Part shown: piece after piece, positions 57,447-64,000 of the stretch
How positions within the stretch are numbered: the stretch's first letter is position 1
How the letters are laid out: every line of letters begins with the position of its first letter
From: Streptomyces termitum
GTDB lineage: Bacteria > Actinomycetota > Actinomycetes > Streptomycetales > Streptomycetaceae
NCBI RefSeq assembly: GCF_014650175.1
Contig: NZ_BMUL01000002.1
Coordinates: forward strand, 377,150 to 441,149
Reading direction: 5' to 3'
DNA: 64,000 bases
The notes under the pieces: generated by a model
What the model saw: only the letters and a program-made list of their open reading frames with translations
Database searches by the model: none
What the model was told of the DNA's origin: nothing
Made by a program: the position numbers and the translations under genes

Positions 57447-58604
57447 ATGGCGAGGGACCCTGCGGTCGAGGAGTTCGCGGCGCTCGTGCGGGCGCTGAAG
57501 GCGCGCGACGGGCGCAGTTACGAGGCGCTGGGCCGGCGCCTGGGGGTGAGCGCGTCCACCCTCCACCGGTACTGCTCCGGCGAGGCCGTCCCGGAGGGCT
57601 TCGCGCCCGTCGCCCGGCTGGCCGTCCTGTGCGGCGCGTCGGCCGGGGAGACCGCGTCCCTGGAGGCGGCCTGGACCCGCGCGGACCGCGCCCGTCGGCC
57701 CCCGACGCCCGTCCCGGCGCCCGGACCTGAGGCACCGGCACCCGGGCCCGGGAACGAGTCCGAGGGCGGGGCGGGGAGCGGGACGGAGCCCGGGGCCGTG
57801 TCCGGCGGGGCCTCCCCGGAGGGGCTCCCGTCCGGGGGGCGGTGGGGGCGGTGGGGGTGGCGGGGCCTGGGGGGCGGGGCTCTGGCGGTCGTGGTGGCGG
57901 TGCTGATCGGAGCCGTACTCCTGCCTCGGGAGCGGGCGGAGCCACCGGCTCCGGCGGCGCCGCTGACGTGGACCGCCTCCTCCCACGTGTGGCGCAACGG
58001 GTGCGGGCACACCTATCTCGTGGACCGGGCGCCGGGCCGGGTGCCCGCGCCGCCGCCGCCCGCCGACGCCCGGCGGTGGGCGGCGGCGCGGGGCGCGGTG
58101 GACGGCGGGGAGACGCTGGTGCGGGTGTCGGTGCAGGGCACCGGCGACGCGGCGGTGGTGCTCCAGGCGCTGCACGTGCGGGTGGTGGGGCGGGCCGCGC
58201 CGCTGCCGTGGCCGGCCTACCGGATGGACCAGGGGTGCGGCGGGGCGGTGACCCCGCGCCTGCTCGACGTGGACCTGGACCGGCCGCGTCCGGTGGCGCG
58301 CCCGGTGGACGGCTTCGACGCCTCCGGCCAGGAGGGCCGGACCCTTCCGGCGGTGTCCTTCCCGTACGCGGTGACCGCCGCCGGTCCCGAGGAGCTGCTG
58401 GTGGCGGCCCGGACGGCGGGGTGCGACTGCCGCTGGTTCCTGGAGCTGGAGTGGAGTGCGGCGGGCCGCCGGGGCACGGTCCGGATCGGGGACGAGGGCG
58501 GGCGGCCGTTCCGGACGAGCGGAGTGGTGGGACGGCCGTCGTACGGGTACGACTCAGGAGGACGGGCCTGGATCACAGACGGGGAGTCTGGACAGGTCGG
58601 GTGA
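57447..58604 (+). CDS. HTH protein with one transmembrane helix and an exported domain
   Basis: 385 residues. An N-terminal XRE-type HTH (SYEALGRRLGVSASTLHRYC, residues 24-45) is followed by a Pro/Gly-rich linker, a single helix near 145-160 (LAVVVAVLIGAVLLP) and a 215-residue exported domain with Cys pairs (NGCGHTYLVDRAP, QGCGG, GCDCRW). This combines cytoplasmic DNA binding with an external sensor, similar in plan to ToxR/CadC but with an unrelated HTH. Related proteins are common in streptomycetes; no ligand is known. ATG at 57447. Confidence 0.78.
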   Translation: MARDPAVEEFAALVRALKARDGRSYEALGRRLGVSASTLHRYCSGEAVPEGFAPVARLAVLCGASAGETASLEAAWTRADRARRPPTPVPAPGPEAPAPGPGNESEGGAGSGTEPGAVSGGASPEGLPSGGRWGRWGWRGLGGGALAVVVAVLIGAVLLPRERAEPPAPAAPLTWTASSHVWRNGCGHTYLVDRAPGRVPAPPPPADARRWAAARGAVDGGETLVRVSVQGTGDAAVVLQALHVRVVGRAAPLPWPAYRMDQGCGGAVTPRLLDVDLDRPRPVARPVDGFDASGQEGRTLPAVSFPYAVTAAGPEELLVAARTAGCDCRWFLELEWSAAGRRGTVRIGDEGGRPFRTSGVVGRPSYGYDSGGRAWITDGESGQVG

Positions 58605-58618
58605 CCGCTGGGTAACTT
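58589..58618 (+). promoter_or_regulatory. Promoter of the acyl-CoA dehydrogenase operon
   Basis: TGGACA (58589-58594), an 18-base spacer, TAACTT (58613-58618). Predicted start near 58625, with an 84-base leader. It lies at the 3' end of the preceding gene, whose stop is at 58602-58604. Confidence 0.5.
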
Positions 58619-58630
58619 CGACCGGACAGG

Positions 58631-58650
58631 CTGAGCAAGCGCTTAGACAA
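58631..58650. promoter_or_regulatory. Operator candidate downstream of the start site
   Basis: CTGAGCAAGCGCTTAGACAA contains the perfect palindrome AAGCGCTT (58637-58644) with further symmetric positions. Such sites precede fatty-acid oxidation genes in actinomycetes and bind TetR regulators. Its place just after the predicted start suits repression. Confidence 0.5.
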
Positions 58651-58708
58651 GTGGGCGGGCGGCCGGCGGCAGCCGGGCACCGGCAGCGACGAAGAAGGAG
58701 GGCGGCTC

Positions 58709-59866
58709 GTGCGCCGTACCGTATTCAACGAGGACCACGAGGCGTTCCGGGAGACCATCCGGGCCTTCATCGAGGCCGAGGTCGTCCCCGTCTACGACGA
58801 GTGGTTCGCGGCCGGCCAGGCCCCCCGCGACTTCTACTACAAGCTCGGCGAGCTGGGCATCTTCGGCATCAACGTGCCCGAGGAGTTCGGCGGCGCCGGC
58901 CTCGACACCCACAAGTTCGAGGCCGTCCTCTACGAGGAGACCTCCCGCGCCGGCGTGCAGTTCGGCGGCTCCGGCGTGCACGTCCTGCTCGCCCTGCCCT
59001 ACATCAAGATGCTCGCCACCGGCGACCAGAAGAAGCGCTACCTGCCGAAGTTCGTCTCCGGCGAGGAGATGTGGGCGCTCGCCATGACCGAGCCGGGCAC
59101 CGGCTCCGACGTCGCGGGCATGAAGACCACCGCCAAGCTCTCCGAGGACGGCACCCACTACGTCCTCAACGGCGCCAAGACCTTCATCACCGGCGGCGTC
59201 CACGCCGACCGCGTCATCGTCTGCGCCCGCACCTCCGCCCCCTCCGAGGAGGACCGCCGCTTCGGCATCTCCCTCTTCGCCGTCGACACCAAGTCCGCGG
59301 GCTACTCCGTCGGCCGCAAGCTCGACAAGCTCGGCCTGAAGACCTCCGACACCGCCGAGCTCGCCTTCGTCGACGTCAAGGTCCCCGTCGAGGACCTGCT
59401 CGGCGAGGAGGGCAAGGGCTTCTCCTACCTCGGCCACAACCTCGCCTCCGAGCGCTGGGGCATCGCCTTCGGCGCCTACGCCCAGGCGAAGGCCGCCGTC
59501 CGCTTCGCCAAGCAGTACGTGCAGGAGCGCACCGTCTTCGGCAAGCCGGTCGCCCACTTCCAGAACACCAAGTTCGAGCTGGCCGCCTGCCAGGCCGAGG
59601 TGGACGCCGCCGAGGCCGTCGCCGACCGCGCCCTCGAAGCCCTCGACGCGGGCGAGCTGACCCCCGCCGAGGCCGCCTCCGCCAAGCTGTTCTGCACCGA
59701 GGTCGCCCACCGCGTCATCGACCGCTGCCTCCAGCTCCACGGCGGCTACGGCTACATGAACGAGTACCCGATCGCGCGCCTGTACGCCGACAACCGCGTC
59801 AACCGCATCTACGGCGGCACCAGCGAGATCATGAAGTCGATCATCGCGAAGAGCATGGGCCTGTAA
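58709..59866 (+). CDS. Acyl-CoA dehydrogenase
   Basis: 385 residues, flavin-dependent desaturation of acyl-CoA. Typical motifs: LYEETSRAGVQFGGSGVHVL near 73, MTEPGTGSDVAGMKT near 128, YVLNGAKTFITGG near 150, LASERWGIAFGAYAQAKAAV near 245, QLHGGYGYMNEYPI near 345 and YGGTSEIMKSIIAKSMGL at the end. The YGGT (not YEGT) indicates that the catalytic Glu is on helix G, as in long-chain and isovaleryl-type enzymes. The GTG at 58709 has GAAGGAG upstream. The thioesterase gene starts right after its stop codon (TAA then GTG). Confidence 0.95.
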   Translation: MRRTVFNEDHEAFRETIRAFIEAEVVPVYDEWFAAGQAPRDFYYKLGELGIFGINVPEEFGGAGLDTHKFEAVLYEETSRAGVQFGGSGVHVLLALPYIKMLATGDQKKRYLPKFVSGEEMWALAMTEPGTGSDVAGMKTTAKLSEDGTHYVLNGAKTFITGGVHADRVIVCARTSAPSEEDRRFGISLFAVDTKSAGYSVGRKLDKLGLKTSDTAELAFVDVKVPVEDLLGEEGKGFSYLGHNLASERWGIAFGAYAQAKAAVRFAKQYVQERTVFGKPVAHFQNTKFELAACQAEVDAAEAVADRALEALDAGELTPAEAASAKLFCTEVAHRVIDRCLQLHGGYGYMNEYPIARLYADNRVNRIYGGTSEIMKSIIAKSMGL

Positions 59867-60775
59867 GTGCCCGAAGCGCCTTCCGCACTGGATGACCTGC
59901 TCGCCCTGCTCGACCTGGAGCCGATCGAGCGGGACATCTTCCGGGGCCGGTCCCGGTCCGCGCTCGTCCCCCGCGTCTTCGGCGGCCAGGTGGCCGCCCA
60001 GGCGATGGTGGCGGCCGGCCGGACGGTCCCCCCGGAGCGTCCCCCAAGCTCTCGGCTTCGCTCGAGCAGGGGGGTCCCCCAGCCCCACTCGCTGCACGCC
60101 TACTTCCTGGTGCCGGGCGACCCGGGCGCGCCGATCGTCTACGAGGTGGACCGGATCCGCGACGGCCGCTCCTTCACCACCCGCCGGGTGGTCGCGATCC
60201 AGCACGGACGGCCGATCTTCCACCTCTCCGCCTCCTTCCAGACGGACGAGGAGGGGCTCGACCACCAGGCGGAGATGCCGGCCGCGCCCGACCCGGAGAC
60301 GCTGCCGACCGCCGAGGAGATGCTCCCCCGCCACCTGCCGGAGGACATCGCCCGGCGGCTCGTCGAGGCCCGCGCCGCCGTCGACCTCCGCTACGCCGAC
60401 ACCCCGCCGTGGGGCTCGGTCGGCACCCTGCGCGAACCCCGCTCCCAGGTGTGGTTCCGCACCCACGGCAAGCTCGCCGACGACCCCCTCCTGCACGTCG
60501 TCCTCGCCACCTACGTCTCCGACATGACCCTGCTGGACTCGGTGCTGCTCGCCCACGGGCGGGGCGGCTGGGCCATCGGGGACGTCGTCGGCGCCTCCCT
60601 GGACCACGCCATGTGGTTCCACCGGCCCTTCCGGGCCGACGAATGGCTCCTCTACGACCAGGAGTCCCCGTCCGCCGCCGCCGGGCGCGGCCTCGGCCAG
60701 GCCCGGATCTGGACCCGGGACGGCCGGCTCGCGGTCTCCGTCATCCAGGAGGGTGTCGTGCGGGTGCCGCGCTGA
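59867..60775 (+). CDS. tesB: Acyl-CoA thioesterase II (TesB) with an in-frame repeat insertion
   Basis: 302 residues, double hot-dog thioesterase that hydrolyses acyl-CoA. Conserved parts: RVFGGQVAAQAMVAAGRTVP near 35, HSLHAYFLVPGDP near 75, VVAIQHGRPIFHLSASFQ near 110 and SLDHAMWFHRPFRADEWLLY near 245-265. Between AGRTVP and HSLHAYF, where relatives have only a few residues, about 17 extra residues (ERPPSSRLRSSRGVPQP) are encoded by a palindromic repeat. Frame and motifs are intact, so the enzyme is probably active. The GTG abuts the stop of the dehydrogenase; the pair forms an operon. Confidence 0.92.
   Translation: MPEAPSALDDLLALLDLEPIERDIFRGRSRSALVPRVFGGQVAAQAMVAAGRTVPPERPPSSRLRSSRGVPQPHSLHAYFLVPGDPGAPIVYEVDRIRDGRSFTTRRVVAIQHGRPIFHLSASFQTDEEGLDHQAEMPAAPDPETLPTAEEMLPRHLPEDIARRLVEARAAVDLRYADTPPWGSVGTLREPRSQVWFRTHGKLADDPLLHVVLATYVSDMTLLDSVLLAHGRGGWAIGDVVGASLDHAMWFHRPFRADEWLLYDQESPSAAAGRGLGQARIWTRDGRLAVSVIQEGVVRVPR
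60041..60074. repeat. Palindromic streptomycete repeat inside tesB
   Basis: CCCCC-aa-GCTC-...-GAGC-a-GGGGGG with a 12-base centre (tcggcttcgctc). I recognise the core CCCCCAAGCTCTCGGCTTCG as a repeat seen at many intergenic sites in Streptomyces genomes. Here it is in a coding region and in frame. Confidence 0.7.
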
Positions 60776-60786
60776 CCCGGCGGACA

Positions 60787-60792
60787 TAGCGT
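60787..60792 (+). promoter_or_regulatory. -10 element TAGCGT, probable leaderless start of the CDF gene
   Basis: TAGCGT is followed by seven bases and the ATG at 60800. The same TAGCGT-n7-ATG layout precedes the DUF937 gene (36710). No ribosome site is present in either. Confidence 0.5.
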
Positions 60793-60799
60793 CCGGTGC

Positions 60800-61729
60800 A
60801 TGGCAGACAACGGTGAGAGCACCTTCACGGTGATCGTGGCGGCGGTCGCGAACCTCGGGATCGCCGTCGCCAAGGCCGTCGCGGGCATCGTCAGCGGCTC
60901 CAGCGCGATGCTGTCGGAGGCCGCCCACTCGGTCGCCGACACCGTCACCGAGGTCATGCTGCTCACCGCCCTCAAGCGCAGCGAGAAACCCGCCGACGAG
61001 GACCATCCGGTCGGGCACGCGGGCGAGCGGTACGTGTGGGCGATGCTCGCCGCCGTCGCCACCTTCGTCGGCGGCGCCGTCTTCTCCTTCTACGACGGCG
61101 TCCACACCCTCGTCGAGGGCGAGGAGCTCGGCGACCCGCTGGTCTCCTACATCGTCCTCGCCGTCGCCTTCGTCCTGGAGGGCTTCTCGCTGCGGACCGG
61201 CGTCAAGCAGGTCAAGGCGGAGGCCGAGCGGATGCGGGCACCGTTCGCCGACTACCTCCGGCTCACCCCCGACACCACCGTCAAGGCGGTGGTCATGGAG
61301 GACTCCGCCGCCCTCGCCGGCCTGATGCTCGCCGCCGGCGGCCTCCTCGGCGGGCAGATCACCGGCTCCGGCGTCTGGGACGGCGTCGCGTCCCTCCTCA
61401 TCGGCTGCCTGCTCGTGTACGTCGCCTGGGTGCTGGGCCGCGCCAACGCCGAGCTGCTCATCGGCCGCCCGCTGCCGCCCGCCCTGCGCGCGGGCGTCCG
61501 CGAGGAGCTCCTCGCCGTCCCCCACGTGGTCGGCGTCCTCGACCTGGTCACCCTCATCCAGGGCCCCGGCGAGGTGCTGGTCGCCGCCAAGGTCGACTTC
61601 CGGGACGTGGTGACGGCGGCCGAGGTGGAGCGGGCCTGCGAGCGGGCGGAGGCCCGGCTGCGGGCCCGCCTCCCCTCGATCCGCCGCGTCTACCTGGACC
61701 CGACACCGGGGCCTACGGACACGGCCTAG
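60800..61729 (+). CDS. Cation diffusion facilitator family transporter
   Basis: 309 residues with six helices and a cytoplasmic C-terminal domain. The family signatures are SGSSAMLSEAAHSVADTVTE near 32-51 (metal-binding HxxxD), HPVGHAGERYVWAMLAA near 68 and MEDSAALAGLMLAAGG near 163. It exports zinc, iron or similar divalent metals in exchange for protons. The ATG at 60800 lacks a ribosome site but has a -10 box at the leaderless distance. Its TAG stop overlaps the stop of the convergent phosphatase gene within the palindrome CTAG. Confidence 0.92.
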   Translation: MADNGESTFTVIVAAVANLGIAVAKAVAGIVSGSSAMLSEAAHSVADTVTEVMLLTALKRSEKPADEDHPVGHAGERYVWAMLAAVATFVGGAVFSFYDGVHTLVEGEELGDPLVSYIVLAVAFVLEGFSLRTGVKQVKAEAERMRAPFADYLRLTPDTTVKAVVMEDSAALAGLMLAAGGLLGGQITGSGVWDGVASLLIGCLLVYVAWVLGRANAELLIGRPLPPALRAGVREELLAVPHVVGVLDLVTLIQGPGEVLVAAKVDFRDVVTAAEVERACERAEARLRARLPSIRRVYLDPTPGPTDTA

Positions 61730-62508
61730 CCGAGGAGTCCTGCGGCGTCGAGGAGGTAGGCCGTCATCGGCTCGTAGAAGCGGGGGTCCACGACGTGGTC
61801 GTCGAGCGGGACGGTGACCCGCATGGTGCCCTCGGCCTCGGCGAGGAACAGCGCCGGGTCGTTGCAGTCCGCGTAGCCCACCGAGTCGAGCCCCCGCTGG
61901 GCGGCCCGGCCGGCCCAGCCGTGGTCGGCGACCACCAGGTCGGGGGCGGGCTCGCCCAGCGCCCGGAGGCCGTCGAGGATCGCGTTCATCGGCTCGGGCG
62001 AGTGGGTGTGCCACAGGCTCGCGCCGCGCTCGAACATGGCGACGTCCGCGAACTGCACCACGTACCCCTCGTCGGCGGTCAGGCCGTTCGGGATCCGCAC
62101 GATGTCGCAGCCCTGCGAGCGGAGCGCGGCGGCGACCCGGCCGTGGGCGTCGATCAGCGCGCCGGGGTGGCCGGTCGCGAACAGCACCCGCTCGCGCCCG
62201 GCGGCGGCCTGCTTCAGCCGGGCCGCCATCCGGTCCAGGGCGTCGACGGTCAGCTCGGGGTCGATGGTGTCCTGGCCCGCGCGGTGCGCCGGGTCGTCGA
62301 CGACGCCGCAGCGCTCCGCCATCACGGCCAGCACGTCCTGCTCGTCGGTCCACCGGTCGCCGAACTCCAGGCCGAACCAGTAGTACCGGTCGCCGTTGGC
62401 GAGCTTGCGGTAGTGGTCCAGGTTGTTCTCGCGCGGGGTGGCGACGTCCCCCGCGATCCGGGCGCGGACGAGGTGCTCGACGAGGGCGGCACGGCTGAGT
62501 ATCGGCAT
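61726..62508 (-). CDS. Phosphatase-like protein of the actinobacterial 'Phosphatase' family
   Basis: 260 residues. Recognisable segments: LDHYRKLANGDRYYWFGLEF near 30, ERVLFATGHPGALIDAHGRV near 105, FERGASLWHTHSPEPMNAIL near 158 and DLVVADHGWAGRAAQRGLDS near 190. The HP, HTHSPEPM and DHGWAG clusters look like metal-binding/phosphatase residues. The family is annotated as phosphatase in streptomycetes but the substrate is not known to me. ATG at 62508; an ATG three codons upstream is possible. CAGAAT lies near the start, so the leader is short. Confidence 0.78.
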   Translation of the reverse strand: MPILSRAALVEHLVRARIAGDVATPRENNLDHYRKLANGDRYYWFGLEFGDRWTDEQDVLAVMAERCGVVDDPAHRAGQDTIDPELTVDALDRMAARLKQAAAGRERVLFATGHPGALIDAHGRVAAALRSQGCDIVRIPNGLTADEGYVVQFADVAMFERGASLWHTHSPEPMNAILDGLRALGEPAPDLVVADHGWAGRAAQRGLDSVGYADCNDPALFLAEAEGTMRVTVPLDDHVVDPRFYEPMTAYLLDAAGLLG

Positions 62509-62643
62509 GCCCCTCATTCTGCCGGTCGACGCCCCCCGCCGTCCGGAGTGGCCGCACTCCGTTCCGGGACGCTCGTCACACGGGCCCGGAGAGGTACGGA
62601 CCCGGATGTACGGCTCAAGCACGCACGGATCCGGGTGTACGGC

Positions 62644-63234
62644 TCAGGCGGCCAGCGCGCCCAGGGCTCCGTGGGCCAGGTTCCGCAGCAGCCGCTCCAT
62701 CTCGGCGCGGCCGAGCGGGGCGCCGAGGTGGGGGGTGGAGTTCAGCAGCCCGAAGACCGCGTGGACGGCGGCCCGCGCCTCCGGCTCCCCCGCCTGCGGG
62801 TGCAGCTCGCGCACCACGGCCACCCAGAGCTCCACGTACTGCCGCTGGAGCTGCCGGACCCGCTTGCGGTCCTCGTCGCGGAGCCGGTCGAGCTCGCGGT
62901 CGTGGAGGGTGATGAGCGGCCGGTCGTCGAGGGCGAAGTCGATGTGCCCGTCGATGAGCGACCCGAGCAGCGCCCGGGGATCCCCGCCGGCCTCGGCCAC
63001 CCGCAGCCGCCCGCCGTCGAGCAGCCGCTCGCTGATCCCGACCAGCAGCTCCGCGAGCATCGCGTCCTTGCCGGGGAAGTGCCGGTAGAGCCCGGGCCCG
63101 CTGATGCCGACGGCGGCCCCTATCTCGTCCACGCCCACGCCGTGGAACCCGCGCTCGGCGAAGAGGCGGGCGGCCTCCTTGAGGATCTGCTCGCGTCGGG
63201 TCGGCGCGTCCGTCCGCGTCGGGCTCGTGGTCAT
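62644..63234 (-). CDS. TetR family repressor of the acyl-CoA carboxylase operon
   Basis: 196 residues from the ATG at 63234. The HTH is typical (REQILKEAARLFAERGFHGV, IGAAVGISGPGLYRHFPGKD, residues 14-55). The C-terminal helical domain binds the ligand. A -10 box TAGAAT lies eight bases before this ATG and no ribosome site is seen, so the mRNA is probably leaderless; a TTG at 63252 is less likely. Two related 16-bp palindromes lie between it and the carboxylase gene, and one covers its own promoter, so it should repress both. Confidence 0.9.
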   Translation of the reverse strand: MTTSPTRTDAPTRREQILKEAARLFAERGFHGVGVDEIGAAVGISGPGLYRHFPGKDAMLAELLVGISERLLDGGRLRVAEAGGDPRALLGSLIDGHIDFALDDRPLITLHDRELDRLRDEDRKRVRQLQRQYVELWVAVVRELHPQAGEPEARAAVHAVFGLLNSTPHLGAPLGRAEMERLLRNLAHGALGALAA

Positions 63235-63241
63235 GGATTCG

Positions 63242-63271
63242 ATTCTAGACAACCCCGTTAGCGGTCGTTAA
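63242..63271 (-). promoter_or_regulatory. Promoter of the tetR gene
   Basis: On minus, TTAACG (63271-63266), an 18-base spacer, TAGAAT (63247-63242), with the ATG seven bases further on at 63234. The -35 box is the half-site of the adjoining operator, implying autoregulation. Confidence 0.55.
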
Positions 63272-63301
63272 CCTGAGAGACGGACGTTAACGCTCATTAA
63301 C
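63257..63301. promoter_or_regulatory. Paired TetR operators between tetR and the carboxylase gene
   Basis: GTTAGCG-gt-CGTTAAC (63257-63272) and GTTAACG-ct-CATTAAC (63286-63301) share the pattern GTTARCG-n2-CRTTAAC with six of seven arm positions paired in each. Their centres are 29 bases apart. The first overlaps the tetR promoter; the second lies 20 bases before the carboxylase ATG. Confidence 0.75.
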
Positions 63302-63321
63302 CGAACAAGGGAGATCGGTCG

Positions 63322-64000
63322 ATGCGGCAGGCACCTGTGCTGTCGAGTGCGGCGGATCCCGCCTCGCCCGCCTGGCGGGCCAACGAGGCGGCGCACCACG
63401 GGCTGGTCGCGGAGTTGCGGGACAAGCTCGCGGCGGCCGCGCTCGGCGGCGGGGAGAGGGCCCGGGCGCGGCACGTCGCGCGCGGCAAGCTGCTGCCGCG
63501 CGAGCGGGTGGACGCGCTGCTCGACCCGGGGTCGCCGTTCCTGGAGCTGGCGCCGCTGGCGGCGCACGGAATGTACGGGGACCAGGCGCCGGCGGCCGGT
63601 GTGATCGCGGGCGTGGGCCGGGTCTCCGGGCGCGAGTGCGTGATCGTGGCCAACGACGCGACCGTCAAGGGCGGCACGTACTACCCGATGACGGTGAAGA
63701 AGCACCTGCGGGCGCAGGAGGTGGCGCTGGAGAACCGTCTCCCCTGCCTCTACCTGGTCGACTCGGGCGGCGCGTTCCTGCCGATGCAGGACGACGTCTT
63801 CCCGGACCGGGAGCACTTCGGCCGGATCTTCTACAACCAGGCCCGCATGTCGGGGGCGGGCATCCCGCAGATCGCGGCGGTCATGGGCTCGTGCACGGCC
63901 GGCGGCGCGTACGTGCCGGCGATGAGCGACGAGGCCGTGATCGTGCGGGACCAGGGCACGATCTTCCTGGGCGGGCCGCCGCTGGTGAAGGCGGCGACCG
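63322..64000 (+). CDS. Acyl-CoA carboxylase carboxyltransferase subunit (methylcrotonyl-CoA type), N-terminal part
   Basis: 226 residues before the window ends. The N-terminus fits the beta subunit of 3-methylcrotonyl-CoA or related carboxylases: [20 protein letters not shown] near 47, [20 protein letters not shown] near 100, [19 protein letters not shown] near 142, and [20 protein letters not shown] near 178 for the acyl-CoA oxyanion hole. It transfers CO2 from biotin to the acyl-CoA, probably in leucine degradation. The ATG at 63322 has GGGAG nine bases upstream. A biotin-carrying alpha subunit is expected to follow outside the window. Confidence 0.92.
   Translation, partial: MRQAPVLSSAADPASPAWRANEAAHHGLVAELRDKLAAAALGGGERARARHVARGKLLPRERVDALLDPGSPFLELAPLAAHGMYGDQAPAAGVIAGVGRVSGRECVIVANDATVKGGTYYPMTVKKHLRAQEVALENRLPCLYLVDSGGAFLPMQDDVFPDREHFGRIFYNQARMSGAGIPQIAAVMGSCTAGGAYVPAMSDEAVIVRDQGTIFLGGPPLVKAAT

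Noticed and set aside
58643..62557. A 1304-codon minus-strand frame opposite the acyl-CoA dehydrogenase, thioesterase and CDF genes
   Set aside because: Antisense artefact; no motif, and the opposing genes are clear.
1..64000. tRNA or rRNA genes
   Set aside because: No TTCGAATC-type T-arm with a matching acceptor stem and no rRNA-like stretch was noticed on either strand; a covariance scan would be needed to exclude them fully.

Overview
The window reads as a high-GC actinomycete chromosome, almost certainly Streptomyces. Third codon positions are nearly all G/C and starts are often GTG. Neighbouring genes overlap as ATGA or GTGA. Regulators of typical streptomycete families are dense (SARP, PucR, LuxR-like, TetR, LacI, LysR). 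Only one rare TTA leucine codon was found, and it lies in a regulator. No rRNA, tRNA, CRISPR array, prophage or intact insertion sequence was seen. Nearly all of the window looks like core chromosome, not an island. From memory, unverified, the order copZ/copA - citrate synthase - recD2 - fused ABC exporter - agmatinase - acyl-CoA dehydrogenase - carboxylase resembles the SCO27xx region of S. coelicolor.

Layout. 1-2301 (minus): kdpFAB potassium pump with an extra 27-residue membrane peptide in front of kdpF, preceded by a helically phased repeat array likely bound by KdpE. 2662-3582: urate oxidase. 3600-4725: two FluC fluoride channels with a DUF190 gene between them. 5317-6573: an IS701-like DDE protein that has lost key catalytic residues. 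6600-6825: a cluster of alternating purine-pyrimidine tracts. 6826-10060: a GAF/PucR-type regulator and an orphan SARP regulator with a perfect TTGACA promoter. 10358-13506: a DUF1772 membrane protein, a von Willebrand lipoprotein and a LuxR-like regulator with a TTA codon. 13611-17164: an ABC exporter whose ATPase is fused to a secreted-type alpha/beta hydrolase.

17429-23944: inositol catabolism (mmsA, iolD, iolB, iolC on minus, iolE divergent on plus) with a shared palindromic operator. 24183-29975: a small MerR-like protein, an MMPL transporter with divergent TetR repressor, a CPA2 antiporter and a PrsW-like protease. 29965-32530: copper export (CsoR-type operator, copZ, copA). 32531-32907: a probable small RNA with four G-run hairpins and a T-tract terminator. 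32908-36610: citrate synthase and RecD2 helicase. 37225-41636: a sugar catabolic cluster (TIM-barrel isomerase, DUF993, Gfo/Idh/MocA dehydrogenase) facing a LacI repressor with a clear operator.

41676-48473: P-loop kinase, EamA exporter and LysR regulator, a secreted GH3 N-acetylglucosaminidase-like enzyme, an S37-type secreted aminopeptidase and a small secreted protein. 48585-52319: a single-chain heterodimeric ABC exporter. 52458-56663: a ThDP enzyme and agmatinase-type ureohydrolase, with a divergent PucR regulator. 56688-58604: a secreted protein and an HTH-TM-exported-domain protein. 58709-61729: acyl-CoA dehydrogenase, TesB thioesterase (disrupted in frame by a palindromic repeat) and a CDF metal transporter. 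61726-64000: a phosphatase-like protein, a TetR repressor and the start of a biotin-dependent acyl-CoA carboxylase gene that runs off the end.

Four stem-loops with perfect stems of 15 bp or more sit directly after, or inside the 3' end of, genes and mostly lack T-tracts. Several promoters place the -10 box seven bases from an ATG, which suggests leaderless transcripts. The strongest candidates for something undescribed are the G-loop RNA at 32622-32866, the catalytically altered transposase-like protein, the hydrolase-ABC fusion, and the small membrane peptide and phased operator of the kdp operon.
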